Below, in pieces: positions 25,850-34,560 of a DNA stretch of 64,000 nucleotides. A program made the position numbers and the translations under genes. Each line of letters opens with the position of its first letter. Positions within the stretch are counted from its first letter, which is position 1. Below the pieces are notes generated by a model, which had not been told where the DNA came from, searched no databases, and saw only the letters and a list, made by a program, of their open reading frames with translations. Origin of the DNA: JANQOH01 sp965243325 (lineage in GTDB: Bacteria > Pseudomonadota > Alphaproteobacteria > UBA7887); contig CBDEUQ010000003.1 in NCBI GenBank assembly GCA_965243325.1, forward strand, positions 1,984,001 through 2,048,000, written 5' to 3'.

Positions 25850-27384
25850 CCGGGCTGGCCATGGCGACACTCTTCGAGCAGGCGGCCGAACGCGATCCGG
25901 GGGCGCGCGCCGTCGTCGACGGCCGCCGCCGCCTCGACTACGCCGCCTGGAACGAGACGGTCCGCCGGCTCGCCGGCGGACTCGCCGGCGCCGGTGTCGG
26001 CATGGGCGACCGGGTGGCGTGCGCGCTGGCGAACCGCGCCGAAACGGCAAGCCTGTTCTGGGCCTGCCAGATGCTCGGCGCCGTATTCGTCCCGCTCAGC
26101 TGGCGCGGCTCGGCCGGCGACATCGCCTACGCGCTGGCCGATTCGGGGGCGATGGCCTTCGTATGGGAAGCGCTGTCGGAAGCGGCGGCGGCGCCCGCGG
26201 CCGAACGCGTGCGCATCGCCGAGCGCCTGCGGGCCGCGCTCGGCGATGCGACGTGGGCGGCCTTCGCCGCCGCGGATCCGCTTCCCGCTCCGGCCAACGT
26301 GGAGCCGGCGGCTCCGTGCGCGATGCTCTACACCTCGGGGACGACAGGGCGACCCAAGGGCGTGCCGCGTTCGCACGAGGCCGAGCTGTTCGCATCGCTC
26401 TCCAGCGTCGCACAGCTTGGCTACCGCTACGGCGAGGTGCAGCTCGGCGCCATGCCGCTGTTCCACACCATGGGCATGCGGGCGCTGCAAATGTCGGTGC
26501 TGCTGAACGGCGTCTACGTCTGCCTGCCGCGCTTCGACGCCGGCGCCGCGCTCGATCTGGTCGCCGCCGAGCGGGTCACGGCGCTCGACCTGGTGCCGAC
26601 GATGTTCCACGACATCGTGCGGCACGGCGCCGCGGCAGAGGCCGAACTCTCCTCGGTTCGCAACGTCGGCTTCGCCGGCAGCGCGATGACCTCGGCGCTC
26701 GCCCGCGAGGTGGCCGGGCGATTTTCGCCGCAGCGCTTCGTCAACCACTACGGCTCGTCGGAGATCTACAGCTTCAGCTTCTGCGACCGAGTCCTCGACA
26801 AGCCGGGGTGCGTCGGGCGGGCCTCGGTGGGCCAGCGGCTTCGCGTCGTGACCCCGGGCGGCGAGGCGGACGACCCCGCGGCACCGGGAGAGGTCGGCGA
26901 GGTCGCCGCAAAGCTGGATTCGCCCGACGCGTTCCCCGGCTACTGGAAGCGCGCGGACGCCGACGCGCGCGCGATTCGCGGAGGCTGGTACTTCACCGGC
27001 GACCTCGGCTATGTCGATCCCGAGGGCGACCTGTTTCTCGTCGGTCGGGTGGACGACATGATCGTGTCCGGCGGCGAGAACATCCACCCCGAGGAGATCG
27101 AGGACGTGCTCGACGCCCTGCCCCTGGTGCGCCGGGCGGCCGTGGCCGGGCTTCCCGACGCCCGCCTCGGCCAGAAGGTCGTCGCCTTCGTCGAACCGGC
27201 GACGGGCGCGACCGCGGCGGCGCTCGACGCCGCCTGCCTGGAAAGCGGGCTCGCGCGCTTCAAGCGGCCGCGCGCATACGTGTTCGTGGAGAGCATCCCG
27301 CGCTCGGCCACCGGCAAGCTGCTCCGCCGCCGTCTGCGCGAAGGGGCGTACCGGGTGCACCCGGGATTCGAAAGCACGGTGTGA
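25846..27384 (+). CDS. AMP-forming acyl/aryl-CoA ligase
   Basis: 512 residues. P-loop YTSGTTGRPKGVPRSH (about 162-177), NHYGSSE (about 301-307), YFTGDLGYVD (about 384-393), DDMIVSGGENIHPEEIE (about 404-420) and SATGKLLRR near the C-terminus. Start GTG 25846 overlaps the hydroxylase stop; ATG at 25861 is possible. Coupling to a molybdenum hydroxylase suggests activation of an aromatic or heterocyclic acid; unlike 4-hydroxybenzoyl-CoA reductase loci, the FAD subunit shows no extra 4Fe-4S domain, so that pathway is not supported. Confidence 0.85.
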   Translation: MTGLAMATLFEQAAERDPGARAVVDGRRRLDYAAWNETVRRLAGGLAGAGVGMGDRVACALANRAETASLFWACQMLGAVFVPLSWRGSAGDIAYALADSGAMAFVWEALSEAAAAPAAERVRIAERLRAALGDATWAAFAAADPLPAPANVEPAAPCAMLYTSGTTGRPKGVPRSHEAELFASLSSVAQLGYRYGEVQLGAMPLFHTMGMRALQMSVLLNGVYVCLPRFDAGAALDLVAAERVTALDLVPTMFHDIVRHGAAAEAELSSVRNVGFAGSAMTSALAREVAGRFSPQRFVNHYGSSEIYSFSFCDRVLDKPGCVGRASVGQRLRVVTPGGEADDPAAPGEVGEVAAKLDSPDAFPGYWKRADADARAIRGGWYFTGDLGYVDPEGDLFLVGRVDDMIVSGGENIHPEEIEDVLDALPLVRRAAVAGLPDARLGQKVVAFVEPATGATAAALDAACLESGLARFKRPRAYVFVESIPRSATGKLLRRRLREGAYRVHPGFESTV

Positions 27385-27467
27385 GACGGCTCCATTCTGA
27401 GATTCGCGGGTTCGGCGGCGCGTCGGCGCCATGAAACTCTCACCTCGCACATGTTTGTACGGAAATC

Positions 27468-27527
27468 ATGACAGGTGATGAGTTTGTGCGTCGCGTTCGC
27501 CGGATCGGTCGAGAAGGCCCTGGGATA
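27468..27527 (+). pseudogene. HicA-like toxin remnant
   Basis: MTGDEFVRRVRRIGRE followed by GPG resembles the first residues of HicA mRNA interferases. The double-stranded-RNA-binding body, including the catalytic His and the GSH region, is missing, as if an internal deletion joined the two ends. It sits directly before hicB, the normal toxin position. The frame runs on without similarity into hicB. Short, so identification is tentative. Confidence 0.45.
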
Positions 27528-27534
27528 ACGAGCG

Positions 27535-27981
27535 ATGAACGAAGGCGGAATGACACAAGGGCTGAACTGGCCGGTGGAGCTGACGCCGCGGGAGGACGGA
27601 TCGATCCTCGTTACCTTTCCGGATGTGCCGGAGGCGTTGACGGAAGGGGAAACCGAGGCGGAAGCGCTGTTGCAGGCCCAGGATTGCCTCGTCGCCGCCC
27701 TTGGCGGCTATATCGGCGCGCGGCGCGCCATCCCCGGGCCGTCGCCAACGCGCGGGCGGGCCACGGTCCCGCTGCCGGCGCTCGCCGCTGCCAAGATCGC
27801 GCTTTACGGCGCAATGCGCGCCCAGTGTGTCGGCAACACCGCGCTGGCTGCAAGGCTCGGTCTTTCCGAAGGCGCGGTGCGCCGGCTGATCGACCTCGAC
27901 CACCGTTCGCACATCGGCCAGATCGAAACGGCGCTGAATGCTCTCGGGCAGCGGCTCACGGTTGCGACCCAGGCGGCGTAG
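27535..27981 (+). CDS. hicB: HicB-family antitoxin
   Basis: 148 residues. N-terminal HicB fold: LNWPVELTPREDGSILVTFP and EALTEGETEAEALLQAQDCL; C-terminal helix-turn-helix ARLGLSEGAVRRLIDLDHRS (about 105-124) for autoregulation. With no full hicA beside it, this appears to be an orphan antitoxin. ATG at 27535, or 27550 (MTQGLNW). The 173 bp after it hold no gene, only a short inverted repeat GACACG-GAT-CGTGTC at 27997-28011. Confidence 0.85.
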   Translation: MNEGGMTQGLNWPVELTPREDGSILVTFPDVPEALTEGETEAEALLQAQDCLVAALGGYIGARRAIPGPSPTRGRATVPLPALAAAKIALYGAMRAQCVGNTALAARLGLSEGAVRRLIDLDHRSHIGQIETALNALGQRLTVATQAA

Positions 27982-28154
27982 AGTCCGGGTAATCACGACA
28001 CGGATCGTGTCCCAAGCCGTGGTGCAAGAGCCTGCCGATCGTCGCGATAACCGGCGGGTCGGTCCGGTTTGCTCGGGCTGAGACGTTGGGCGGCCTGACG
28101 GTGAGATTAACGCGCACGGCTCGCGAATCGAGCCGAACCGGCATGGCGGCCGGG

Positions 28155-28799
28155 TCAGCGGTGCTCGGCGATGGCGCGGTCGAACGCGCGGACGGCCGCG
28201 GCGGCGCCGTCCGGGCAGTCCCACACCGCCGACACGACGGCGAGGAAATTCGCTCCCGCTTCCACAAGGCGGCCGCAGTTCTCCGGCGCAATGCCGCCGA
28301 TGGCGACGCAGGGTACCGTCACCGCGTCCTGCCACCAGCGCAGGATCGCCGGCTCGGCGCGGGCGCGGGGCCGTTTGGTGGATGTCGGATAGAAGGCGCC
28401 GAACGCCACATAGTCGGCGCCGGCGTCCGCCGCTTCGATCCCGCGGTCACGGGAATCGTAGCAACTGACGCCGACGATGGCGTCGGGCCCGACGGCGGCG
28501 CGCGCCGCGGCGACGCTGCCGTCGTCGGCGCCCACATGCACGCCGTCGGCGCCGACGGCGGCGGCGAGCGCCGGCCGGTCGTTGACGACGAAGGCGACGC
28601 CGCGGGCGCGGCAGACCGGCATCAGGCGGTCGGCGGCACGCAGCAGTGCGTCGTCGTCCGCATCCTTCCAGCGCAGTTGCACGCAGGCGACGTCGCCGGC
28701 GTCGAGCGCCTCCGCCGCGGTGTCGGCGAACGCCGGCGTATCGATCTCGGGCGCGCTCGGAGTGATCAGATAGAGTCGGCACCCTTGGCCGGGGGTCAC
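28155..28799 (-). CDS. thiE: Thiamine phosphate synthase
   Basis: 214-residue TIM barrel joining the thiazole and pyrimidine halves of thiamine. Seen: CRLYLITP start, VCRARGVAFVVNDRPALA, GADGVHVGADD, VGVSCYDSR, VAFGAFYPTSTKR and VAIGGIAPEN phosphate loop. GTG at 28799 overlaps the aldolase TGA as GTGA. Last gene of the tkt-gap-pgk-fba operon. No separate TPP riboswitch was seen. Confidence 0.93.
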   Translation of the reverse strand: MTPGQGCRLYLITPSAPEIDTPAFADTAAEALDAGDVACVQLRWKDADDDALLRAADRLMPVCRARGVAFVVNDRPALAAAVGADGVHVGADDGSVAAARAAVGPDAIVGVSCYDSRDRGIEAADAGADYVAFGAFYPTSTKRPRARAEPAILRWWQDAVTVPCVAIGGIAPENCGRLVEAGANFLAVVSAVWDCPDGAAAAVRAFDRAIAEHR

Positions 28800-29716
28800 A
28801 CCCGGCCCCGGTAGATGTCGACGATGGTGTCGAGCATCGCCAGCGCTTCGGTGCGCGGCCGCTGGAACGTATTGCGGCCGATGATCGAGCCGGTTCCGCC
28901 GCCGTCGCGAATCTGGCGAATCTCGTCGAACAGGCCTTGCAGGCCCTTCGCCGAGCCGCCCGAAAACACGACGAGACGGCGCCCGGCGAACGCCGACTGG
29001 ACGACGTGCGCAACCCGCGCCGCAAGCGAAGAGACGTCGACGCCGCGTTCCTCGTACACTCGCCGCGCCTCCTCCTGCTCGATGTGGTCGGTGGGCGGCT
29101 TGACCTTGATGATGTGGGCGCCGAGGAGGGCGGCGATCTGCGCCGCGTAGGCGCACACGTCGACGGCGGTCTCGCCGGCTTTGGAAAGCTTGCCGCCGCG
29201 CGGATACGACCAGACGACGACCGCGAGCCCCACCGACTTCGCTTCCTCGGCGAGCTCGCGGATTTCCTCGATCATCCCGTACTGGTCTTCCGAGGCGGGG
29301 TAGACGGTGAAACCGATGGCCGCGCATCCCAGCCGCAGCGCGTCGGCAACCGACGCGGTGACCGCTTGGTCCTTGACGACGGAGTGGCTGTTCGCGTTGT
29401 TGACCTTGAGGATCGTCGGCACCGCGCCGGCGAAGGTGTCGGCGCCGGCTTCCAGCATCCCGAGCGGTGCGGCAAAGGCGCTGAGACCCGCATCGACCGC
29501 CAGCCGGTAGTGGTAGTGCGGATCGTAGGCCGGCGGGTTGGGCGCGAAGCTGCGCGCCGGCCCGTGCTCGAAGCCCTGGTCGACCGGCAGGATCACGAGG
29601 CGGCCGGTGCCGCCGAGCCGGCCGTGCATGAGGATCCGCGCGAGGTTCGTCTTGGTGCCCGGACAGTCGCTCTCGTACTTTTCGAGGATCTCGCGGACCC
29701 GTCGGGTGATTCTCAT
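28796..29716 (-). CDS. Fructose-bisphosphate aldolase, class I (DhnA type)
   Basis: 306 residues. Schiff-base aldolase of the archaeal/DhnA family: LVILPVDQGFEHGPARSF near residues 40-57, GAHIIKVKPPTDH with the Lys, VVFSGGSAKG phosphate loop and GGGTGSIIGRNTFQR. Interconverts fructose 1,6-bisphosphate and triose phosphates in glycolysis/gluconeogenesis. GGGAGGGAG precedes the ATG at 29716. Overlaps the small upstream gene by 4 bases. Confidence 0.93.
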   Translation of the reverse strand: MRITRRVREILEKYESDCPGTKTNLARILMHGRLGGTGRLVILPVDQGFEHGPARSFAPNPPAYDPHYHYRLAVDAGLSAFAAPLGMLEAGADTFAGAVPTILKVNNANSHSVVKDQAVTASVADALRLGCAAIGFTVYPASEDQYGMIEEIRELAEEAKSVGLAVVVWSYPRGGKLSKAGETAVDVCAYAAQIAALLGAHIIKVKPPTDHIEQEEARRVYEERGVDVSSLAARVAHVVQSAFAGRRLVVFSGGSAKGLQGLFDEIRQIRDGGGTGSIIGRNTFQRPRTEALAMLDTIVDIYRGRV

Positions 29717-30117
29717 TTTTCGCTCCCTCCGTCTCGGTTCCCGGCGCGCCAGGCGCGCAGCCGGTCCACCGCATCTTCGCCGGGCCGCAGGATCACCTCG
29801 GGCGCCGGCGGCGGATCGACCAGCGCGGCGCCGGACTTGCCGGCCATGTCGGCCAGCCGGCGGCGCAGCGTCGCGCCGCCGGTGAAGGCGATGCGTTTCC
29901 AGCCGGACCTCAGGGCGCCCATTGCGAGACCCGCGTCGTCGCCGCAGTCGAGCACGACGCGGCCGGCGTGCGCCGCGTCGGGCGCAAGGCACAGCGCCCC
30001 ATAGGCCCCGGCGAGCCAGGGTGCGGTGAAGACCTGCCACTCCCCGCCGCACGCCAGAGCCGCCGCGATCTGGTCGGGCGACTGCGCGACCACGCTCGGC
30101 GGAGCCGCTTCAGGCAT
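29713..30117 (-). CDS. Uncharacterised small protein between pgk and fba
   Basis: 134 residues from ATG 30117, overlapping pgk by 8 bases and the aldolase start by 4. No recognised domain. Centre: WQVFTAPWLAGAYGALC, then VVLDCGDDAGLAMGALRSG, WKRIAFTG and LADMAGKSGAALVDPPPAP, which looks like an alternating beta/alpha fold of about one Rossmann half. Locked between two glycolytic genes on both sides by overlaps, so translation is coupled to them; a regulatory or channelling role is possible but not shown. Confidence 0.7.
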   Translation of the reverse strand: MPEAAPPSVVAQSPDQIAAALACGGEWQVFTAPWLAGAYGALCLAPDAAHAGRVVLDCGDDAGLAMGALRSGWKRIAFTGGATLRRRLADMAGKSGAALVDPPPAPEVILRPGEDAVDRLRAWRAGNRDGGSEK

Positions 30118-31303
30118 CGGCGCACAAGGCCGCGACGCCCGGAAGGGTCCGGCCTTCCAGCCATTCGAGAAAGGCGCCGCCGGCCACGGAAACGTAGCTG
30201 AATCCGGTGTCGGCACCGGCGTGCGCGAGAGCGGCCGCGGTGTCGCCGCCGCCGGCGACGCTGGTGAGGGCGCCGGCGCGCGTCATCGTCGCCGCCGTGC
30301 GCGCGACCATGACGGTCGCGGTGTCGTACGGCGGCGTTTCGAAGAGCCCCAGAGGACCGTTCCACAGCAGCGTCCGACACGCGGGGATGCGATTGCCGAT
30401 ACGGTCCGCGGTCTCGGGTCCGACGTCGAGGATCATGCAGTCGTCGGGGACGGCGTCGATGCGGACGACGGCGGGTGGCGCGGTCGGGGACTCGGCGACC
30501 GCCGCGTCGACGGGCAGAACGATCTCGCACCCCGCTTCCGCGGCCCGGCGCAGCACGCCGCGCGCCGTTTCCGCCATGTCGGGTTCGTGAAGCGATGCGC
30601 CGACCGGCGTCCCCCCCGCGGCGAGGAAGGTGTTGGCCATCGCGCCGCCGATCGCCAGCACGTCCACCCTGGCGACGAGATTGTCGAGCAGCGCGAGCTT
30701 GGTCGAGACCTTGGCGCCGCCGACGACCGCCATGACCGGCCGCGCCGGGGCCCCGAGCACCGATTCGAGCGCCTCGATCTCGGCCGTCATGGCCGGCCCG
30801 GCGGCGGACGGCAACAGCCCCGGCAGGCCGACCGTCGATGCGTGCGCGCGGTGCGAAACCGAAAACGCATCGTTGACGTAGACGTCGCCCGAGCGGGCGA
30901 GCGCGGCGGCGAAGGCGGCGGCGTTCGCCGTTTCGCCGGCGTGGAAGCGCAGGTTCTCGAACAGCGCCGTCTCGCCGGGCTTCAACGATCGGGCGAGGCG
31001 CTCCGGCCCGCCGCCGACGCAATCGGCGGCGAACGCGACGTCGGCCTGCAGCGCCTCCGCGAGCGGCGCGGCCAGAAAGCCCGTGGACAGCGCTTCGTCG
31101 CGCCCGTCGGGCCGCCCGTAGTGGGTGAGGACGACGGTGCGCGCGCCGCGCCCGGCAAGGTCGCGCAGCACCGGCAGCGCGCGTTCGAGCCGGGTCGCGT
31201 CGGCGATCCGGCCGCTCTCGTCCACCGGCAGATTGAGGTCGAGGCGCAACAGCACGCGGCGGCCGCCGACATCGAGGTCGGCAAGGCGCGGCAGGGCGTT
31301 CAC
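30110..31303 (-). CDS. pgk: Phosphoglycerate kinase
   Basis: 397 residues from GTG 31303. RVLLRLDLNLPVDESGRI N-terminus, LTHYGRPDG, ENLRFHAGE, YVNDAFSVSHRAHAST, VGGAKVSTKLALLDNLV, GPLGLFETPPYD and SVAGGGDT nucleotide loop. Transfers phosphate from 1,3-bisphosphoglycerate to ADP. A few positions differ from consensus (LDLN for VDFN, FSVSHR for FGTAHR) but the binding loops are intact. Second enzyme after gap, 7 bp away. Confidence 0.95.
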   Translation of the reverse strand: MNALPRLADLDVGGRRVLLRLDLNLPVDESGRIADATRLERALPVLRDLAGRGARTVVLTHYGRPDGRDEALSTGFLAAPLAEALQADVAFAADCVGGGPERLARSLKPGETALFENLRFHAGETANAAAFAAALARSGDVYVNDAFSVSHRAHASTVGLPGLLPSAAGPAMTAEIEALESVLGAPARPVMAVVGGAKVSTKLALLDNLVARVDVLAIGGAMANTFLAAGGTPVGASLHEPDMAETARGVLRRAAEAGCEIVLPVDAAVAESPTAPPAVVRIDAVPDDCMILDVGPETADRIGNRIPACRTLLWNGPLGLFETPPYDTATVMVARTAATMTRAGALTSVAGGGDTAAALAHAGADTGFSYVSVAGGAFLEWLEGRTLPGVAALCADA

Positions 31304-31310
31304 GATGCGC

Positions 31311-32315
31311 CTATAGGGATCCGAGCACCGCCGCCACGTCGCCCATGCGGTTCGAGAAGCCCCATTCGTTATCGTACCACGACAGAACCCGCACGAAGCG
31401 GCCCTCGACGACCTGCGTCTCGCCCAGGTCGACCGTGGAGCTCGCCGGATCGTGGTTGAAATCCATCGAAACGAGGGAGGCGTCGCTCACCCCCAGCACG
31501 CCCGCGAGCGGCCCCTCGGCGGCGGCGGAGACCGCGCCGTTCACCTCGTCCACCGTGGTATCGCGCGGCGTGCTGAAGGTGAAGTCGATCAACGAGACGT
31601 TGGGCGTCGGCACGCGGATCGCCGTCCCGTCGAGCTTGCCCGCAAGCTCCGGCAGCACCAGGCCGACCGCGCGCGCGGCGCCGGTGGACGTGGGGATCAT
31701 CGACGTGGCGGCGCCCCGCGCCCGATGCAGGTCCTTGTGCAGCGTGTCGAGCACCGGCTGGTCGCCGGTGTAGGAATGGACCGTGGTCATGAAGCCGCGC
31801 TCGATGCCGATCGAGTCGTTGAGCACCTTGGCCACCGGCACCAGGCAGTTGGTGGTGCACGAGGCGTTCGAGACCACGGTATGCCCGGCGCACAGGCGGC
31901 GGTGGTTGACGCCGTACACCACGGTCAGGTCCGCGCCCGCCGCCGGCGCGGAGATCAACACCTTGCGCGCTCCGGCGTCGAGATGCGCCGCCGCAGCGTC
32001 GCGACTGGCGAAGATGCCCGTGCATTCGAGCGCCACGTCGACGCCGAGCGCGCGCCAGGGCAGCTTCGCCGGGTCGCGCTCGGCGCTCACCGCGATCGGC
32101 CCGGTGCCGGCGTCGATGGTGTCGCCGTCGACCGAAACCTGCCGCTGCAGGCGGCCGTGGACGGAATCGTGCCGCAGCAGGTGAGCGTTGGTCTCGACCG
32201 GTCCGAGATCGTTGATGCCGACGATCTCGACGTCGTCGCGTCCCGATTCCACGACCGCGCGCAAGACCAGCCGCCCGATGCGGCCGAAGCCGTTGATACC
32301 CAGTCTGATCGGCAC
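31311..32315 (-). CDS. gap: Glyceraldehyde-3-phosphate dehydrogenase, type I
   Basis: 334 residues. LGINGFGRIGRLVLRAV NAD loop, catalytic Cys in SNASCTTNCLVP (about 150-160), MTTVHSYTGDQ with the base His, RAVGLVLPEL, and SWYDNEWGFSNRMGD near the C-terminus. ATG at 32315 with GGAGGGG upstream. Same strand as tkt, about 40 bp downstream of it. Confidence 0.97.
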   Translation of the reverse strand: MPIRLGINGFGRIGRLVLRAVVESGRDDVEIVGINDLGPVETNAHLLRHDSVHGRLQRQVSVDGDTIDAGTGPIAVSAERDPAKLPWRALGVDVALECTGIFASRDAAAAHLDAGARKVLISAPAAGADLTVVYGVNHRRLCAGHTVVSNASCTTNCLVPVAKVLNDSIGIERGFMTTVHSYTGDQPVLDTLHKDLHRARGAATSMIPTSTGAARAVGLVLPELAGKLDGTAIRVPTPNVSLIDFTFSTPRDTTVDEVNGAVSAAAEGPLAGVLGVSDASLVSMDFNHDPASSTVDLGETQVVEGRFVRVLSWYDNEWGFSNRMGDVAAVLGSL

Positions 32316-32355
32316 CGAACCCCTCCGTTCCCGCTTGGGCGCGCCGCGACCCCGG

Positions 32356-34349
32356 TTACAGCGCCCGCTTCACCGCGGCGACCGCGGACTCGGCGGTGAT
32401 CCCGTAGTGGGGGAACAACGCGTCCGCCGGCGCCGACGCTCCGAAACCGCGCACGGCGACCATGTTCCGCTCGTCCACGCCCCAGCGCGCCCAGCCGAGC
32501 GCCGCCGCCGCCTCGACCGCCACGCGCACGCCGTCGCCGCCGAGCAGCGCCTCGCGCCGGTCCGCCGGCTGCGCCTCGAGCAGCTCCCAGCACGGCATCG
32601 ACACGACGCGCGTCGCGATCCCGTCTTCCTCGAGCCGCGCGGCCGCGGCGATCGCGACGGCGACCTCCGAACCGGTCGCGAGAAGCGTGGCGCGCGCCGG
32701 ACCGCTCGCCGGCCGGATTTCGTAGGCGCCGGCGGCGCACGCGTTGTCGGCGGTCGGCTGGGTGCGCAGCAGCGGCACGTTCTGGCGGGTCAGGGCGATG
32801 ACAGACGGCCCCTCGCGCCGCGCCAGCGCAAGCTGCCAGCACTCCGCCGTCTCGATAGCGTCGGCGGGGCGGAACACCGCGAGGTTGGGCATCGCCCTGA
32901 GCGCCGCGAGGTGTTCGACCGGCTGGTGGGTCGGTCCGTCCTCGCCGAGGCCGATCGAATCGTGCGTCATGACGTAGATCACGCGCACGCCCATCAGCGC
33001 CGACAGGCGAATGGCCGGACGCGCATAATCGGTGAAGACGAGGAACGTGCCGCCGTAGGGAATGAACCCGCCGTGCAGGGCGATGCCGTTCATGCAGGCG
33101 GCCATCGCCTGTTCGCGGGCGCCGTAGTGGACGTAGCGGCCGGCGAAGTCGCCGCGGGAGACGGGCGCGAGGTCCGCCGTCTTCGTGTTGTTGGACCCCG
33201 TGAGGTCCGCCGAGCCGCCGATCGTCGCGGGCACGGCGCGGTTCACCACCTCCAGCGCCGTCTGCGACGCCTTGCGGGTGGCCACGGGCTTCGGATCCTC
33301 GGCGAGGCGGCGCTTGAGCGCGGCGATCTCGCCGTCCAGCTCCGGCGGAATCGCGCCGTCGAGCGCCGCTTCGAAGGCCGCGCGCTGCGGCGCGCCGGCG
33401 AGGCGGGCCTGCCACGCTTCGCGCGCCGCGCGTCCGCGCCCGCCCGCCGCCCGCCACGCGGCGGCGACCGCGTCCGGCACCTCGAACGGCGCGTGCGGCC
33501 AGTCCAGCGCGTGGCGCGCGCCGTCGATCTCTTCCGCGCCGAGCGGCGCACCGTGACTCGCCGCGGTGCCCTGCCTTGTCGGCGCGCCGAAGCCGATGAC
33601 GGTGCGGCACGCCACCAGCGCCGGCCTGTCGGCCTCGACGGCGCGCGCGAGCGCCGGGCGGATCGACGCCGGATCGTGGCCGTCGCACGCCTCGACGTGC
33701 CAGCCGGCGGCGGCGAAGCGTGTCAACTGGTCGTCCGATACCGCGAGATCGGTCGGCCCGTCGATCGACACCCGGTTGTCGTCGAACAGCACCGTGAGCT
33801 TGTGCAGGCCGAGATGTCCGGCGAGCGAGATCGCCTCGTGGCTCACGCCTTCCATGAGACAGCCGTCGCCGGCAATGGCCCATATGCGGTGGTCGACGAG
33901 GTCGTCGCCGTAACGCGCCGCCGCGAGGCGCTCGGCGAGCGCCATGCCGACGGCGTTGCCGACTCCCTGGCCGAGGGGGCCGGTGGTGGTCTCGATACCC
34001 GGGGCGAGGCGTGTTCCGGGTGGCCGGCGGCGCGGCTGCCGAGGCGGCGAAATCGCCGCAACTGGCCGACGTCCATGTCCGCATAGCCGGTCAGATGCAG
34101 GATCGCGTAGAGCAGCATCGAGCCGTGGCCGGCCGAAAGGACCAGCCGGTCGCGGTCGGGCCACTCGGGCGCCGCGGCGTCGAACTTCAGGAATTCGCGC
34201 ACGAGCACGGTGGCCACGTCGGCCATGCCCATGGGCATCCCCGGGTGGCCCGACGCGGCGGTTTCCACGGCGTCCATCGCCAGCGCGCGAATTGCATTGG
34301 CCAAGGCCGCGTGACCGGGCTCGGCCGCCGTCCCCGTTTCCGTGTCCAT
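32356..34349 (-). pseudogene. tkt: Transketolase, frameshifted by one base
   Basis: Thiamine-diphosphate enzyme of the pentose phosphate/Calvin pathways. The N-terminal part (ASGHPGMPMGMADV, LVLSAGHGSMLLYAILHLTGY, RLGSRAAGHPEH) is in one frame from ATG 34349; the rest (PGIETTTGPLGQGVGNAVG, IWAIAGDGCLMEGVSHEA, RYVHYGAREQAMAA, ATGSEVAVAIAA) is in another. Adding one C between 34010 and 34011 of the plus strand gives GHPEHGLAPGIETTTG with family-standard spacing and one frame of about 664 residues. No other lesion is seen, so this is either a fresh mutation or a base-calling error. Confidence 0.93.
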
Positions 34350-34464
34350 GCGTGAAATCAAGCGGAATGAAGCGTCGCGGGCAACATGCCGGCGCGCACG
34401 GCCGGCGTCAACCGGGCGTCCGCCGCGGCAGAGACCCGGTCACGCATCGTTCGCGCCCGATTGT

Positions 34465-34491
34465 CGCCCGAGCCCGCCCCGGGCTCGGGCG
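34465..34491 (-). terminator. Strong GC hairpin after the thiolase gene
   Basis: CGCCCGAGCCCG (34465-34476), loop CCC, CGGGCTCGGGCG (34480-34491): a perfect 12-bp stem with a 3-base loop. Lies about 70 bp past the thiolase stop and upstream of tkt. No T-run follows on the minus strand, so it may be a Rho-assisted terminator or a processing barrier. Confidence 0.5.
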
Positions 34492-34560
34492 AAGGGAGCG
34501 CCGGGGCCGGGAGACGCCGCCGGCGCCCTCGGATCCCGTCGCCGCGCTCCGGCCGTGCGC

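Noticed and set aside
22053..27384. 4-hydroxybenzoyl-CoA reductase plus ligase pathway
   Set aside because: The FAD subunit has no extra 4Fe-4S insertion and the active-site Glu is changed; gene order alone is not enough.
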